From positions 378,537 to 442,536 of the forward strand of contig NZ_KZ679044.1 of the NCBI RefSeq assembly GCF_003024195.1: DNA of 64,000 nucleotides, written 5' to 3'. Position numbers and translations under genes: made by a program. Below the pieces are notes generated by a model. It worked only from the letters and a program-made list of their open reading frames with translations. It was not told where the DNA came from and did not search any database. Shown piece by piece: positions 33,725-42,153 of this stretch. This DNA comes from Streptomyces dioscori. GTDB lineage: Bacteria > Actinomycetota > Actinomycetes > Streptomycetales > Streptomycetaceae. Position 1 is the first letter of the stretch, and every line of letters begins with the position of its first letter.

Positions 33725-35112
33725 GCGGGGGGACGGGCCTGCGTGACGGTTCTCCGGTGCGTGCGGGGTCGTCGAGGGGCCGCTTCTTCGGAGGGCGCAA
33801 TGACCCGGGCACCCCCGGTCGCCCGGGCATGGGGCCGCTCGGCCGCCCAGGCGCCGGAACACTCGGCCGCCCGGGCCCGGGGCCGCTCGTGGGCGGGCCG
33901 CCGCACGGCGGCCCGGCCTCCGACACGGGACTGCTGGACGGGGTCCGGCAGTGGCTGGCCGCGAGCGGGGGCGAGCCGACTCCCGCGCGCGTGGCGCAGG
34001 CCCTGCGGGAGCAGGGGCGGGTGCTCGGGGACGCCGAAGTCCTCGGTGCGGCCGAGCGGTTGCGGTCGGAGCTGGTGGGGAGCGGCCCGCTGGAACCGCT
34101 GCTCGACGACCCCTCGGTGACCGATGTGCTGGTCTCGGCGCCCGACCGGGTGTGGGTGGACCGCGGCGGCGGCCTGGAACTGACCGCCGTGTCCTTCCCG
34201 GACGCGGCGGCCGTACGGCGCCTCGCACAGCGGCTCGCGGCCGTGGCCGGGCGGCGCCTGGACGACGCCCACCCCTGGGTGGACGCCAGGCTGCCCGACG
34301 GCACCCGGCTGCACGCGGTGCTGCCGCCTGTCGCCGTCGGCTCGACCTGCCTGTCCCTGCGGGTCGTCCGGCCGAGGGCGTTCACCCTCGCCGAACTGGT
34401 GACCGCGGGGACGGTACCGCCCGGCGGGGACCGGCTGCTGCGCGCGCTGCTCGACGCGAGGCTCTCGTTCCTGATCAGCGGTGGCACGGGCAGCGGCAAG
34501 ACGACCCTCCTCAGCGCGTTGCTCGGCCTCGTCGGGCCGGGGGAGCGGATCGTGCTCGCCGAGGACTCGGCGGAGCTGCGCCCCGACCACCCCCATGTCG
34601 TCCGGCTGGAATCCAGACCGCCCAACCAGGAGGGCGCCGGGCTCGTCACGCTCCAGGACCTGGTGCGCCAGGCGCTGCGCATGCGGCCGGACCGCTTGGT
34701 GGTCGGCGAGGTCCGGGGGCCCGAAGTGGTGGCGCTGCTGGCCGCGTTGAACACGGGACACGAGGGCGGCTGCGGAACGGTGCACGCCAACGCCGCCTCC
34801 GGCGTACCGGCCCGTCTGGAGGCCCTGGGCACGGCCGCCGGTCTCGACCGGGCCGCGCTGCACAGCCAGGTGGCGGCGGCGCTGTCGGTGGTGCTCCATC
34901 TCGTACGCGACCGGGCCGGGCGGCGGCGGATCGCCGAGGTCCATGTGCTGGAGCGGGATCCGGCGGGACTGGTCGTGACGGTGCCCGCACTGCGATGGGG
35001 CGCGGAGGCCTTCACGTACGGGCGCGGGTGGGAGCGGCTGCGGGGGCTGCTCGGCGGCATGGGAGGCGTGAGAGACGTGGGTGGCGTGAGCGAACGGAGG
35101 GGTGGGTTGTGA
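33721..35112 (+). CDS. tadA: TadA/CpaF-type secretion ATPase
   Basis: This 463-residue ATPase belongs to the type II/IV secretion superfamily. After a Gly/Pro-rich N-terminal tail of about 60 residues comes the N-domain. The Walker A is GGTGSGKTT with Lys260, followed by the Asp box EDSAEL, Walker B RLVVGEVRG and the His box ending GTVHAN. It would power assembly of a Tad/Flp pilus or pseudopilus at the membrane with the two TadB/TadC proteins that follow. It overlaps both neighbours by 4 bases (ATGA before, GTGA after), a tightly coupled operon. Confidence 0.93.
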   Translation: MSGGTGLRDGSPVRAGSSRGRFFGGRNDPGTPGRPGMGPLGRPGAGTLGRPGPGPLVGGPPHGGPASDTGLLDGVRQWLAASGGEPTPARVAQALREQGRVLGDAEVLGAAERLRSELVGSGPLEPLLDDPSVTDVLVSAPDRVWVDRGGGLELTAVSFPDAAAVRRLAQRLAAVAGRRLDDAHPWVDARLPDGTRLHAVLPPVAVGSTCLSLRVVRPRAFTLAELVTAGTVPPGGDRLLRALLDARLSFLISGGTGSGKTTLLSALLGLVGPGERIVLAEDSAELRPDHPHVVRLESRPPNQEGAGLVTLQDLVRQALRMRPDRLVVGEVRGPEVVALLAALNTGHEGGCGTVHANAASGVPARLEALGTAAGLDRAALHSQVAAALSVVLHLVRDRAGRRRIAEVHVLERDPAGLVVTVPALRWGAEAFTYGRGWERLRGLLGGMGGVRDVGGVSERRGGL

Positions 35113-36002
35113 CGGGGGTCGCCGGGGTGTCGGTGGTGGTGGCGGTGGCGTGTGCCGGGACGGCGGTCTGGGTGATGGGTGGGGGCGGGCACGGGACGCG
35201 GCGGGCGCGGCTGGTGTGTGCGGGTGGCGGGGCGGCTGCGACCGGGCCCCGGCCGCCGTCGCCGTCGTCGCCGTGGAGCCGGGCGCTGCGAACCGGTGAG
35301 TGGCTTCGGCGGCTGCACGGGACGCGGGGCGAGTGGTGGGCGCTGGTCGCCGGGTCGGTGGTCGGCCTGCTGGGAGCGTCTGTTGTGCCGGTGGTCCTGG
35401 GGGCGCTCGGAGTTCCCCTGGTACGCAGGGCCCGGCGGGCCGGAGCGGCGCGGCGGGCGCGGGAACGGCGGGCCGCCGCGGTGATCGCGCTGTGCGGGGC
35501 GCTCGCGGGGGAAGTCCGGGCCGGACGGCAGCCGGGCGAGGCGCTGCTGGGCGCCGCCCAGGACTCGGGAGGGCTCGGGGACGTACAGGCGTCGGTCCTG
35601 GCGGCCGCGCGGTTCGGTGGGGATGTGCCGGGCGCGCTCACCGACGCCTCCAGGCGGCCCGGGGCCGAAGGACTGCTGGGGCTCGCCGCTTGCTGGCGGG
35701 TCGCCGTGGACCGGGGTGCGGGTCTCGCCGCCGGGCTCGACCGGCTGGAGGGGGCGCTGCGCGCCGAGCGGGACCAACGCGCCGACCTGCGGGCCCAGTT
35801 GGCGGGCGCCCGGTCGACCGCGGTGCTGCTCGCGGGGTTGCCGGCGCTCGGGCTGCTCCTGGGCACCGCGCTCGGCGCCGACCCGCTGCACATCGTTCTG
35901 CACACCGGTGCGGGCCTCGGCTGCCTGCTGGTCGGCGGTCTGCTGGAGGGCGTCGGCCTGTGGTGGGCGCTGCGGATCGTACGGGGAGCGGAGGACGGAT
36001 GA
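35109..36002 (+). CDS. TadB-like pilus assembly membrane protein
   Basis: The 297-residue protein begins at GTG 35109 inside the tadA stop. Hydrophobic helices lie at about 5-23 and 78-105, then a type II secretion F-type cytoplasmic helical domain (RRARERRAAAVIALCGALAGEVRAG), and two final helices at about 240-290. This is the TadB platform architecture. It is very Ala/Gly/Arg-rich, so only topology and position support the subunit name. ATGA overlap with the next gene. Confidence 0.85.
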   Translation: MTGVAGVSVVVAVACAGTAVWVMGGGGHGTRRARLVCAGGGAAATGPRPPSPSSPWSRALRTGEWLRRLHGTRGEWWALVAGSVVGLLGASVVPVVLGALGVPLVRRARRAGAARRARERRAAAVIALCGALAGEVRAGRQPGEALLGAAQDSGGLGDVQASVLAAARFGGDVPGALTDASRRPGAEGLLGLAACWRVAVDRGAGLAAGLDRLEGALRAERDQRADLRAQLAGARSTAVLLAGLPALGLLLGTALGADPLHIVLHTGAGLGCLLVGGLLEGVGLWWALRIVRGAEDG

Positions 36003-36814
36003 GTGCGGAGGTTGTCCACAGGCTGGGGGCGGCGGTGTGGGTGGCGGCGGGATTGTGGGCGCTCGCCCGGTCCCTGGGAGCGGCACGGCGGAAGCGGAGG
36101 GTCCGCAGGCGCTCGGAGGCCCTGCTGACGATCCTGGCCGACGATCGCGAACCGGTTGGGCAGGACGCCTCCTTCGGGCTGCGCTCGCAGCTGCGTGACG
36201 TGGTGCGGCGATGGCTGCCGGTGATCGGCGCCCTGCTCGCCTGCTGGGTGTTCGTCGGGGGCACGGCCGGGGCCGCGGTGGGACTTGTGGCCGCGTTCGG
36301 GATGTGGCGGTGGCGGCGCGGATCGGCGTCGGCGTCGGAGCCGGAGTTCGACGCGGCGCGGGCCGCGCGGCAACTGCCCCTTGCCGCTGATCTGCTGGCC
36401 GCCTGCATCGCGGCGGGCGCGAGTCCCGTCGTGGCTGCCCGGGCGGTGGGGGAGGCGCTGGAGGGGCCCGTGGGAGCGCGGCTGGCGCGGGGAGCGGCCG
36501 AGGTACGACTCGGCGGTGAACCGGCGGAGGCCTGGACCGCACTGGCCGCGTTGCCCGGGGCCCGGGGGCTGGCCCGGTTGCTGGAGCGGGCCGGCGATTC
36601 GGGAGTACCGGCGGCGGTACCGGTCGCGCGCCTCGCCTCCGAGGCCCGTGCGGAACGGGGGCGCGCCGCTACGGCACGGGCGCGACGGGCGGGTGTCCTG
36701 ATCACCGCTCCCGTCGGGCTGTGCTTCCTGCCCGCGTTCATCGCGATCGGCGTACTGCCGGTGGTGCTCGGGCTGGCGAGCGGGGTGCTGGACGGGGGTG
36801 CTGGACGGGGGTGA
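35999..36814 (+). CDS. TadC-like pilus assembly membrane protein
   Basis: This 271-residue partner of TadB has an N-terminal helix (about 10-28), a basic linker, two central helices (about 75-105), the F-domain around LPLAADLLAACIAAGAS, and a last helix near residues 240-262. Together TadB and TadC form the inner-membrane platform for TadA. The first codons contain a perfect TTGTCCACA DnaA box (36012-36020). It is translated from an ATGA overlap. Confidence 0.85.
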   Translation: MSAEVVHRLGAAVWVAAGLWALARSLGAARRKRRVRRRSEALLTILADDREPVGQDASFGLRSQLRDVVRRWLPVIGALLACWVFVGGTAGAAVGLVAAFGMWRWRRGSASASEPEFDAARAARQLPLAADLLAACIAAGASPVVAARAVGEALEGPVGARLARGAAEVRLGGEPAEAWTALAALPGARGLARLLERAGDSGVPAAVPVARLASEARAERGRAATARARRAGVLITAPVGLCFLPAFIAIGVLPVVLGLASGVLDGGAGRG

Positions 36815-36945
36815 CGGACGGGGGCGACGGATGACGGGCTGAGCCACGCGTGAGCGAGGTCAGCGGGCAGAGGTCAGCGGCCATAGGCCAGATGCCGAGG
36901 GTCGCGGTTCAAAGGTCAACGGGACAGAGCTGTACGGGGGTTCGG

Positions 36946-37188
36946 ATGGACAAGGCAGTGCGGGTTCGGGTTCAGGCGCGGGCGTGGGCGTGGGTTCTGA
37001 AGGGGCGGGCCCGGGTGGGACGGGCAGGGTCGGTGCGGAGGGACGCCGGGATGGTCACGTCCGAGTACGCGATGGGGCTGATCGCGGCGGTGGGGTTCGC
37101 CGCGCTGCTCTACGAGGTGCTGACCAGCGGGCAGGTGCGCGGGTTTCTGCAGGACATCGTGGGACGGGCGCTCAGTGGGGAGTTCTGA
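36946..37188 (+). CDS. DUF4244 / Flp-type pilin-like protein
   Basis: The 80-residue protein has a basic leader, then GMVTSEYAMGLIAAVGFAALLYEVL, a hydrophobic segment preceded by a Glu five residues after the Gly as in type IV/Flp prepilins. Processing just before the hydrophobic stretch by a prepilin peptidase is plausible. The start is uncertain: ATG 36946 was preferred to 36850 because it gives a short leader and has GGGGG upstream. It is the likely major subunit of the tad locus. Confidence 0.75.
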   Translation: MDKAVRVRVQARAWAWVLKGRARVGRAGSVRRDAGMVTSEYAMGLIAAVGFAALLYEVLTSGQVRGFLQDIVGRALSGEF

Positions 37189-37189
37189 G

Positions 37190-37585
37190 GTGAGTGCGAG
37201 TGCGAGTGTGAGGGCGGGTGCGGGTGAGAGGTCGGTGACCCGGGACCGCGGTTTCGTGACGGCGGAGGCGGCTGTGGTGCTGCCCGTGCTGGTCGCGTTC
37301 ACGATGGCGCTGGTCTGGGCGTTGCTGGCCGCGGCCGCGCTGATCCAGTGCGTGGACGCGGCCCGGGCCGGCGCTCGCGCGGCGGCCCGGCAGGAACCGC
37401 CGGGCACGGTGCTGAAGACCGCCCGCCGGGCGGCGCCGAGCGGTGCCAGGATCTCGGTCCGACGCGAGGGCGACCTGGTGCACGTCCGGGTACGGGCCGA
37501 GACCCCCGGTCCGGACGCGCTGACCCTCGACCTCACACAGGAGGCAACCGCCTTGGCGGAGGAGACGGTCGGGGCGGTTCGGTGA
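37190..37585 (+). CDS. TadE-like pseudopilin
   Basis: The 131-residue protein has RGFVTAEAAVVLPVLVAFTMALVWALL near the N-terminus, the TadE hydrophobic segment with conserved Glu, followed by a small extracytoplasmic domain. GTG 37190 has GGGGAG before it. The first codons are a GAGTGC-rich simple repeat. It sits one base after the pilin-like gene and overlaps the next gene by GTGA. Confidence 0.8.
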   Translation: MSASASVRAGAGERSVTRDRGFVTAEAAVVLPVLVAFTMALVWALLAAAALIQCVDAARAGARAAARQEPPGTVLKTARRAAPSGARISVRREGDLVHVRVRAETPGPDALTLDLTQEATALAEETVGAVR

Positions 37586-38055
37586 GAACGGCGGGGACGG
37601 CGGAGAGACGGAGGGGGCTCAGAACGCCGGGAGCTGGGAGGAGAGGCGGCCTCGGGTGGCGTACGAGGCCGTGGGCGGCGGGGGTGGTGTCGGACCGGGG
37701 GTCGGCGACCGTCTGGACCGTCGGCGCGATCGCGGTGCTGTGCGTGGTCTTCGGTGCCGTGCTCACGATGGGGCAGGCGGTGGTGGTCCGTCATCGTGCC
37801 GGTGGCGCGGCCGACTTGGCGGCGCTCGCGGCGGCCGACCACTGGTTGTACGGCGGGACCAAGGCCTGCGCCCGGGCGGACCGTGTGGCACGGGCGCAGG
37901 GGACCCGGATCGTGCGGTGCGCCGTCCGGGGCGAGATCGCGGACGTCACGGTCGAGGCGGGGCGGGGGCCGCTGACGGCCGAGGTGAGGTCACGGGCAGG
38001 TCCGGCCGGCCCCGTGGCTCCGGGCCCTGACCCTCCGCGGGCCCGGCCGCGGTGA
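37582..38055 (+). CDS. TadG/Rv3654c-like pseudopilin-type secreted protein
   Basis: The 157-residue protein starts at GTG 37582. After a basic leader of about 35 residues it has DRGSATVWTVGAIAVLCVVF and RAGGAADLAALAAA, the helicase/secretion neighbourhood TadE-family signature found in actinobacteria. The C-terminal tail is Pro/Arg-rich. It is the last gene of the tad operon, and its final 110 bases overlap the convergent helicase gene. No prepilin peptidase or outer secretin gene accompanies the cluster, as expected for a single-membrane cell. Confidence 0.8.
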   Translation: MRTAGTAERRRGLRTPGAGRRGGLGWRTRPWAAGVVSDRGSATVWTVGAIAVLCVVFGAVLTMGQAVVVRHRAGGAADLAALAAADHWLYGGTKACARADRVARAQGTRIVRCAVRGEIADVTVEAGRGPLTAEVRSRAGPAGPVAPGPDPPRARPR

Positions 38056-40606
38056 CGGCGGCGTCCGGCCGGCCGACGTCCTGTCGCTGCGCCGCTTCGG
38101 AGGGACCTTCGCAGAGTTGTGCCTCCGGTGCCTCCGGTGATTCCGGTTCAGCCGGTGCCGGCGGTGCTCCCTGCAGGAGAACTGTCAGCAGCCGCACGGC
38201 CCCCCGCTTGTGCAGTGGCTCGTTGCCGTTGCCGCACTTGGGGGACTGGATGCAGGACGGGCAGCCTGCGTCGCACTCGCAGGAGGCGATGGCCTGGCGG
38301 GTGGCGGTGAGCCATTCGCGGGCGGTGTGGAAGGCGCGCTCCGCGAAGCCCGCGCCGCCGGGGTGGCCGTCGTACACGAAGACGGTGGGCAGGAGGGTGT
38401 CCGGGTGCAGCGGGACGGAGACGCCGCCGATGTCCCAGCGGTCGCAGGTGGCGAAGAGCGGCAGCATGCCGATCGAGGCGTGCTCGGCGGCGTGCAGGGC
38501 GCCGCCGAGGATCTCGGGGTTCACCCGGGCGGCGTCGAGCTGGTCCTCGGTGACCGTCCACCACACGGCACGCGTACGGAGCGTGCGGGGAGGCAGATCG
38601 AGTTTCGTCTCGCCGAGCACCTCTCCGGTCATGAGACGACGACGCAGGAAGGAGACGACCTGATTGGTGACCTCGACGGAGCCGTAGCACAGCCGGCCGT
38701 CGCCCCAGGGGATCTCGACGTCCGTCTCCAGGACGGAGATGGCCGTGGTGTCACGGGCGACCGTCGAATACGGCGGGTTGGCCTCCGTGACCAGGGCGAC
38801 CGAATCGTCCAGATGCAGTTCGTCCACCAGGTACGTGCGGCCCTGGTGGAGGTGGACCGCGCCTTCGTGGACGGTGGTGTGCGCGGCCCCGGCGTCGACC
38901 GTGCCCAGCAGCCGTCCGGAGCCGGACTCCACGATCTGCACCGGGTTGCCGCCTCCGCCGCGGATGTCGGTCAGATCGGCGGCCCGTTCCCGGCGGGTCC
39001 AGTGCCAGGCCTTCGTGCGGCGGCGGAGCAGTTTCGCGGCCTCCAGCTGCGGCATGAGTTCGGCGGTGGTCGGGCCGAAGAGGTCGAAGTCCTCCTCGGT
39101 GAGCGGGAGTTCGGACGCTGCGGCGCACAGGTGGGGCGCGAGGACGTACGGGTTGTCCGGATCGAGGACGGTGGACTCCACCGGCTGGTCGAACAGGGCT
39201 TCCGGGTGATGGACGAGGAAGGTGTCCAGCGGGTCGTCACGGGCCACCAGCACCGCGAGCGCCCCCTGTCCGGAGCGGCCCGCACGGCCTGCCTGCTGCC
39301 ACAGGGACGCACGGGTGCCCGGGTAGCCGGCGATGACGACGGCGTCCAACCCGGAGACGTCGATGCCGAGTTCGAGGGCGGTGGTGGCGGCGAGGCCGAG
39401 GAGTTCGCCGGAGTGGAGGGCGTGTTCGAGGGCGCGGCGTTCCTCGGGGAGGTAGCCGCCGCGGTAGGCGGCCACGCGGCGGGCCAGGGAGCGGTCGACC
39501 TCGGAGAGCCGTTCCTGGGCGATCACCGAGATCAGCTCGGCCCCGCGGCGGGACCGTACGAAGGCCACCGAGCGGACGCCCTGCACGGTCAGGTCGGTGA
39601 GGAGGTCCGCGGTCTCGGCGGTGGCGGAGCGGCGGACCGGGGCGCCCTTCTCGCCGTGCAGGTCGGTGAGCGGCGGTTCCCAGAGGGCGAAGACCAGTTC
39701 ACCGCGGGGCGAGGCGTCGTCGGCGACCTCCACCACGGGCAGGCCGGTGAGGCGGGAGGCGGCGACGGACGGCTCGGCGGCGGTGGCCGAGGCCATGAGG
39801 AAGACGGGGGAGGAGCCGTAACGGGCGCACAGGCGGCGCAGTCGGCGCAGCACCTGGGCGACATGTGACCCGAACACACCCCGGTAGGTGTGGCACTCGT
39901 CGATGACGACATAGCGCAGGGCGCGCAGGAAGGAGGCCCACCTGGGGTGGGAGGGGAGTATCCCGCGGTGCAGCATGTCGGGGTTGGTGAGGACGTAGTT
40001 GGCGTACTGGCGTACCCACTCGCGTTCCTCGACGGGGGTGTCCCCGTCGTAGACCGCGGAACGGACGGCGTGGCCCAGCGGATGTGAGAGTTTTTTCACG
40101 GATCGGCGCTGGTCCGCGGCGAGTGCCTTGGTCGGGGCGAGGTAGAGGGCGGTCGCGCCGCGGCCGTTCGGTGCCTCGGAACCGTCGAGGAGTGTCGACA
40201 GGACCGGGACGAGGTACGCCAGGGACTTGCCGGAGGCGGTACCCGTGGAGACGATCACCGATTCGCCGTCCAGGGCGTGCTCGGCCGCGAGTGCCTGGTG
40301 GGCCCAGGGGTGTTCGATACCGGCGGACTGCACCGCCGCGACGACCTCGGAACGGATCCGGTCGGGCCACACGGCATGGCGACCCTCACGTGGGGGCAAG
40401 TGCTCCGTATGAGTGATGCGCGAAGCCCGGCTCGGCCCAGAGGCCAGCCGGTCCAGGATCTCGCCCGGCGAGGGGCGGGACGCGGTGTCCGTCGAGGTTC
40501 GATCGGGTCGGAGATTATTGGCCATCGGCATCGAGTGTGTCACTGGCATGACGGACAATGGGCCCAAGGCGTCGTGCACCCCTGCCGGTAAGTGATTGAA
40601 TGCCAT
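37946..40606 (-). CDS. DEAD/DEAH-type helicase of the YprA/MrfA group
   Basis: This 886-residue superfamily 2 helicase has Walker A TGTASGKS with Lys127, DECH box at 236-239 (VIDECHTYRG), a motif VI QQAGRAGRSG, and a C-terminal DUF1998 zinc region CECDAGCPSCIQSPKC. B. subtilis MrfA has this architecture and takes part in repair of mitomycin lesions; the same job here is inference. The start is uncertain: ATG 40606 (MAFNHLPAG) or internal Mets at 40549 to 40525; none has a ribosome site. It is divergent from bldG over 81 bases, and its 3' end overlaps the tad operon. Confidence 0.88.
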   Translation of the reverse strand: MAFNHLPAGVHDALGPLSVMPVTHSMPMANNLRPDRTSTDTASRPSPGEILDRLASGPSRASRITHTEHLPPREGRHAVWPDRIRSEVVAAVQSAGIEHPWAHQALAAEHALDGESVIVSTGTASGKSLAYLVPVLSTLLDGSEAPNGRGATALYLAPTKALAADQRRSVKKLSHPLGHAVRSAVYDGDTPVEEREWVRQYANYVLTNPDMLHRGILPSHPRWASFLRALRYVVIDECHTYRGVFGSHVAQVLRRLRRLCARYGSSPVFLMASATAAEPSVAASRLTGLPVVEVADDASPRGELVFALWEPPLTDLHGEKGAPVRRSATAETADLLTDLTVQGVRSVAFVRSRRGAELISVIAQERLSEVDRSLARRVAAYRGGYLPEERRALEHALHSGELLGLAATTALELGIDVSGLDAVVIAGYPGTRASLWQQAGRAGRSGQGALAVLVARDDPLDTFLVHHPEALFDQPVESTVLDPDNPYVLAPHLCAAASELPLTEEDFDLFGPTTAELMPQLEAAKLLRRRTKAWHWTRRERAADLTDIRGGGGNPVQIVESGSGRLLGTVDAGAAHTTVHEGAVHLHQGRTYLVDELHLDDSVALVTEANPPYSTVARDTTAISVLETDVEIPWGDGRLCYGSVEVTNQVVSFLRRRLMTGEVLGETKLDLPPRTLRTRAVWWTVTEDQLDAARVNPEILGGALHAAEHASIGMLPLFATCDRWDIGGVSVPLHPDTLLPTVFVYDGHPGGAGFAERAFHTAREWLTATRQAIASCECDAGCPSCIQSPKCGNGNEPLHKRGAVRLLTVLLQGAPPAPAEPESPEAPEAQLCEGPSEAAQRQDVGRPDAAVTAAGPAEGQGPEPRGRPDLPVTSPRPSAAPAPPRP

Positions 40607-40687
40607 CGCGGCTGGCGAACCGTCCCGGGGGCTCCGCCGAGGTGTCCCTTGGGATGACCGCTCGATTAGCAAGGTGCTGGAGGATCC

Positions 40688-41029
40688 GTGGACCTGTCCC
40701 TGTCGACCCGTACCGTCGGCGATCGTACGGTCGTCGAGGTCGGTGGCGAAATCGATGTATATACCGCGCCCAAGTTGCGCGAACAGCTGGTCGAGCTGGT
40801 GAACGACGGCAGTTTCCACCTTGTCGTCGACATGGAGGGCGTGGACTTCCTCGACTCGACCGGTCTCGGCGTCCTGGTGGGCGGCCTGAAGCGGGTGCGT
40901 GCCCATGAGGGTTCGCTCCGGCTGGTCTGCAACCAGGAGCGCATTCTGAAGATCTTCCGCATCACCGGTCTCACCAAGGTGTTCCCGATCCACACCTCGG
41001 TCGAAGAAGCGGTGGCGGCCACCGACTGA
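40688..41029 (+). CDS. bldG: Anti-sigma factor antagonist BldG
   Basis: The 113-residue STAS protein of the SpoIIAA/RsbV type has a phosphorylatable Ser57 in FLDSTGLGV. In Streptomyces BldG is required for aerial growth and antibiotic production, and its unphosphorylated form titrates anti-sigma factors. It starts at GTG 40688 after GGAGGAT. It is followed by a terminator and then the ATP-binding partner gene, the known arrangement giving a monocistronic and a read-through transcript. Confidence 0.97.
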
Positions 41030-41119
41030 GCGGCCACGGTCCGGCCCGTCCCTGCTGACTGGCCGGTCAGCCGCCACAGCCGAATCCCGGGCGCGGCCCG
41101 GGAGGCAGAAGTCAATGGA

Positions 41120-41150
41120 GGGGGGTCGGGTCTCGGCGACCCGACCCCCC
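41120..41150 (+). terminator. Attenuator-like terminator between bldG and its partner
   Basis: A 13-bp perfect stem (GGGGGGTCGGGTC and its complement) with a 5-nt loop lies 90 bases after bldG and 31 bases before the next start. It would give more bldG than partner mRNA. Confidence 0.85.
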
Positions 41151-41181
41151 GACCGCACGCCCGTAGTTCCGAGGGGGATGC

Positions 41182-41625
41182 ATGGCCACCGTTGAACTCC
41201 GCTTCAGCGCGCTGCCCGAGCACGTCAGGACCGCCCGACTGGTGGCGGCAGCGGTGGCGCGCAGGGCCGGAGTGGACGAGGCCGTCCTCGACGAGGTCAG
41301 GCTCGCCGTCGGCGAAGCCTGCACCCGGGCCGTCGGCCTGCATCAAAGCGCCGGAATCTCGGCGCCGGTGCGGGTCTCGCTGATCGAGGAGGAGAAGCTG
41401 TTCTCCATCGAGGTCGGTGATGAGGCGCCGCACACGGTTCCCGGTGACACGTCGCCGGGTGCCCATGGCGGAGCCGACGGCGCGGACGTCGAGACCGAGG
41501 AGGACGAGATGGGCCTCGCGGTCATCAGCGGCCTCGTCGACGACGTGGAAGTGACCGCCGGTGAGAACGGCGGACTGATCAGGATGAGCTGGCCCACCAC
41601 GCCGCCGGCCACGCTCGTTCCCTGA
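41182..41625 (+). CDS. Anti-sigma-factor-like ATP-binding protein, BldG partner
   Basis: This 147-residue HATPase_c protein belongs to the RsbW/SpoIIAB class. LAVGEACTRAV occupies the N box, but the usual metal-binding Asn is absent at the expected place (Arg), while the G1-like motif MGLAVISGLVDD is kept. It has an acidic Gly-rich insert at about residues 93-108. The family phosphorylates and binds its antagonist; the altered N box makes kinase activity uncertain. AGGGGG lies before ATG 41182. The gene is read through from bldG. Confidence 0.88.
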   Translation: MATVELRFSALPEHVRTARLVAAAVARRAGVDEAVLDEVRLAVGEACTRAVGLHQSAGISAPVRVSLIEEEKLFSIEVGDEAPHTVPGDTSPGAHGGADGADVETEEDEMGLAVISGLVDDVEVTAGENGGLIRMSWPTTPPATLVP

Positions 41626-41658
41626 TCCACCCCTCTTGGTACTGCCTGAACCTGTGCG

Positions 41659-41685
41659 AAAGGGCCCTGCTCACCAGGGCCCTTT
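41659..41685 (+). terminator. Terminator after the BldG partner gene
   Basis: An 11-bp stem AAAGGGCCCTG/CAGGGCCCTTT with a 5-nt loop starts 33 bases after the stop codon. Confidence 0.85.
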
Positions 41686-41906
41686 GGCATGCCCGGCGAC
41701 TGTCCGGCGACACAGTGCCGTATCGCCGGACAGCGCCCGTGCCGTTGCCCGGCCCGGCCGCTGACCGACGCGGGTCAGCGGCGCAGCCCAGAGCCACCGC
41801 CCCGGCCCCCTGGCGGACCGTAGAGACTACCCCCCAGGTGTCGACAGCCGCCCCCGGGAACGTCTCCGGAGTGCGGCGCAGCCCTCCGGATCAAGCCACC
41901 CCTATT

Positions 41907-41956
41907 TCGTGAATGAATTCACGATCCGGATTACGATCAGCAATACGATCAGCTAT
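41907..41956. repeat. Palindrome plus three 12-base iterons upstream of hppA
   Basis: TCGTGAAT-GA-ATTCACGA (41907-41924) is a perfect palindrome. Its right arm runs into three head-to-tail 12-base units beginning ACGATC at 41921, 41933 and 41945 (ACGATCCGGATT, ACGATCAGCAAT, ACGATCAGCTAT). They lie about 200 bases before hppA in an AT-rich pocket of a 468-base gene-free gap. This is a likely regulator-binding array. Confidence 0.7.
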
Positions 41957-42105
41957 ACGTCGCGCCGCATGCCAATGGACCTGGCGTCAATGCGTTTGAG
42001 GCATTACCACTTTCGAGCCCCCTGTGGATCCCCGGATCATTTGCTGAAGGGCATGCGAAGGCCAATTCCGCTTACCGCGCACTGTTTTGATCAGGATCCG
42101 GTACC

Positions 42106-42111
42106 TACAAT
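42106..42111 (+). promoter_or_regulatory. Candidate -10 element for hppA
   Basis: TACAAT lies 42 bases before the hppA ATG. The best -35 at normal spacing is a weak TGTTTT, so an activator may be needed. The assignment is tentative. Confidence 0.35.
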
Positions 42112-42153
42112 CCGTCCACATCTTGAGCTCGGTCCAAGCGTCAAGGAGGACGA

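Noticed and set aside
33294..36542. A 1082-codon minus-strand frame opposite the tad operon
   Set aside because: Long open antisense frames are expected in very GC-rich coding DNA. The translation is Arg/Pro/Ser-rich without domains, while the plus strand encodes recognisable TadA, TadB and TadC.
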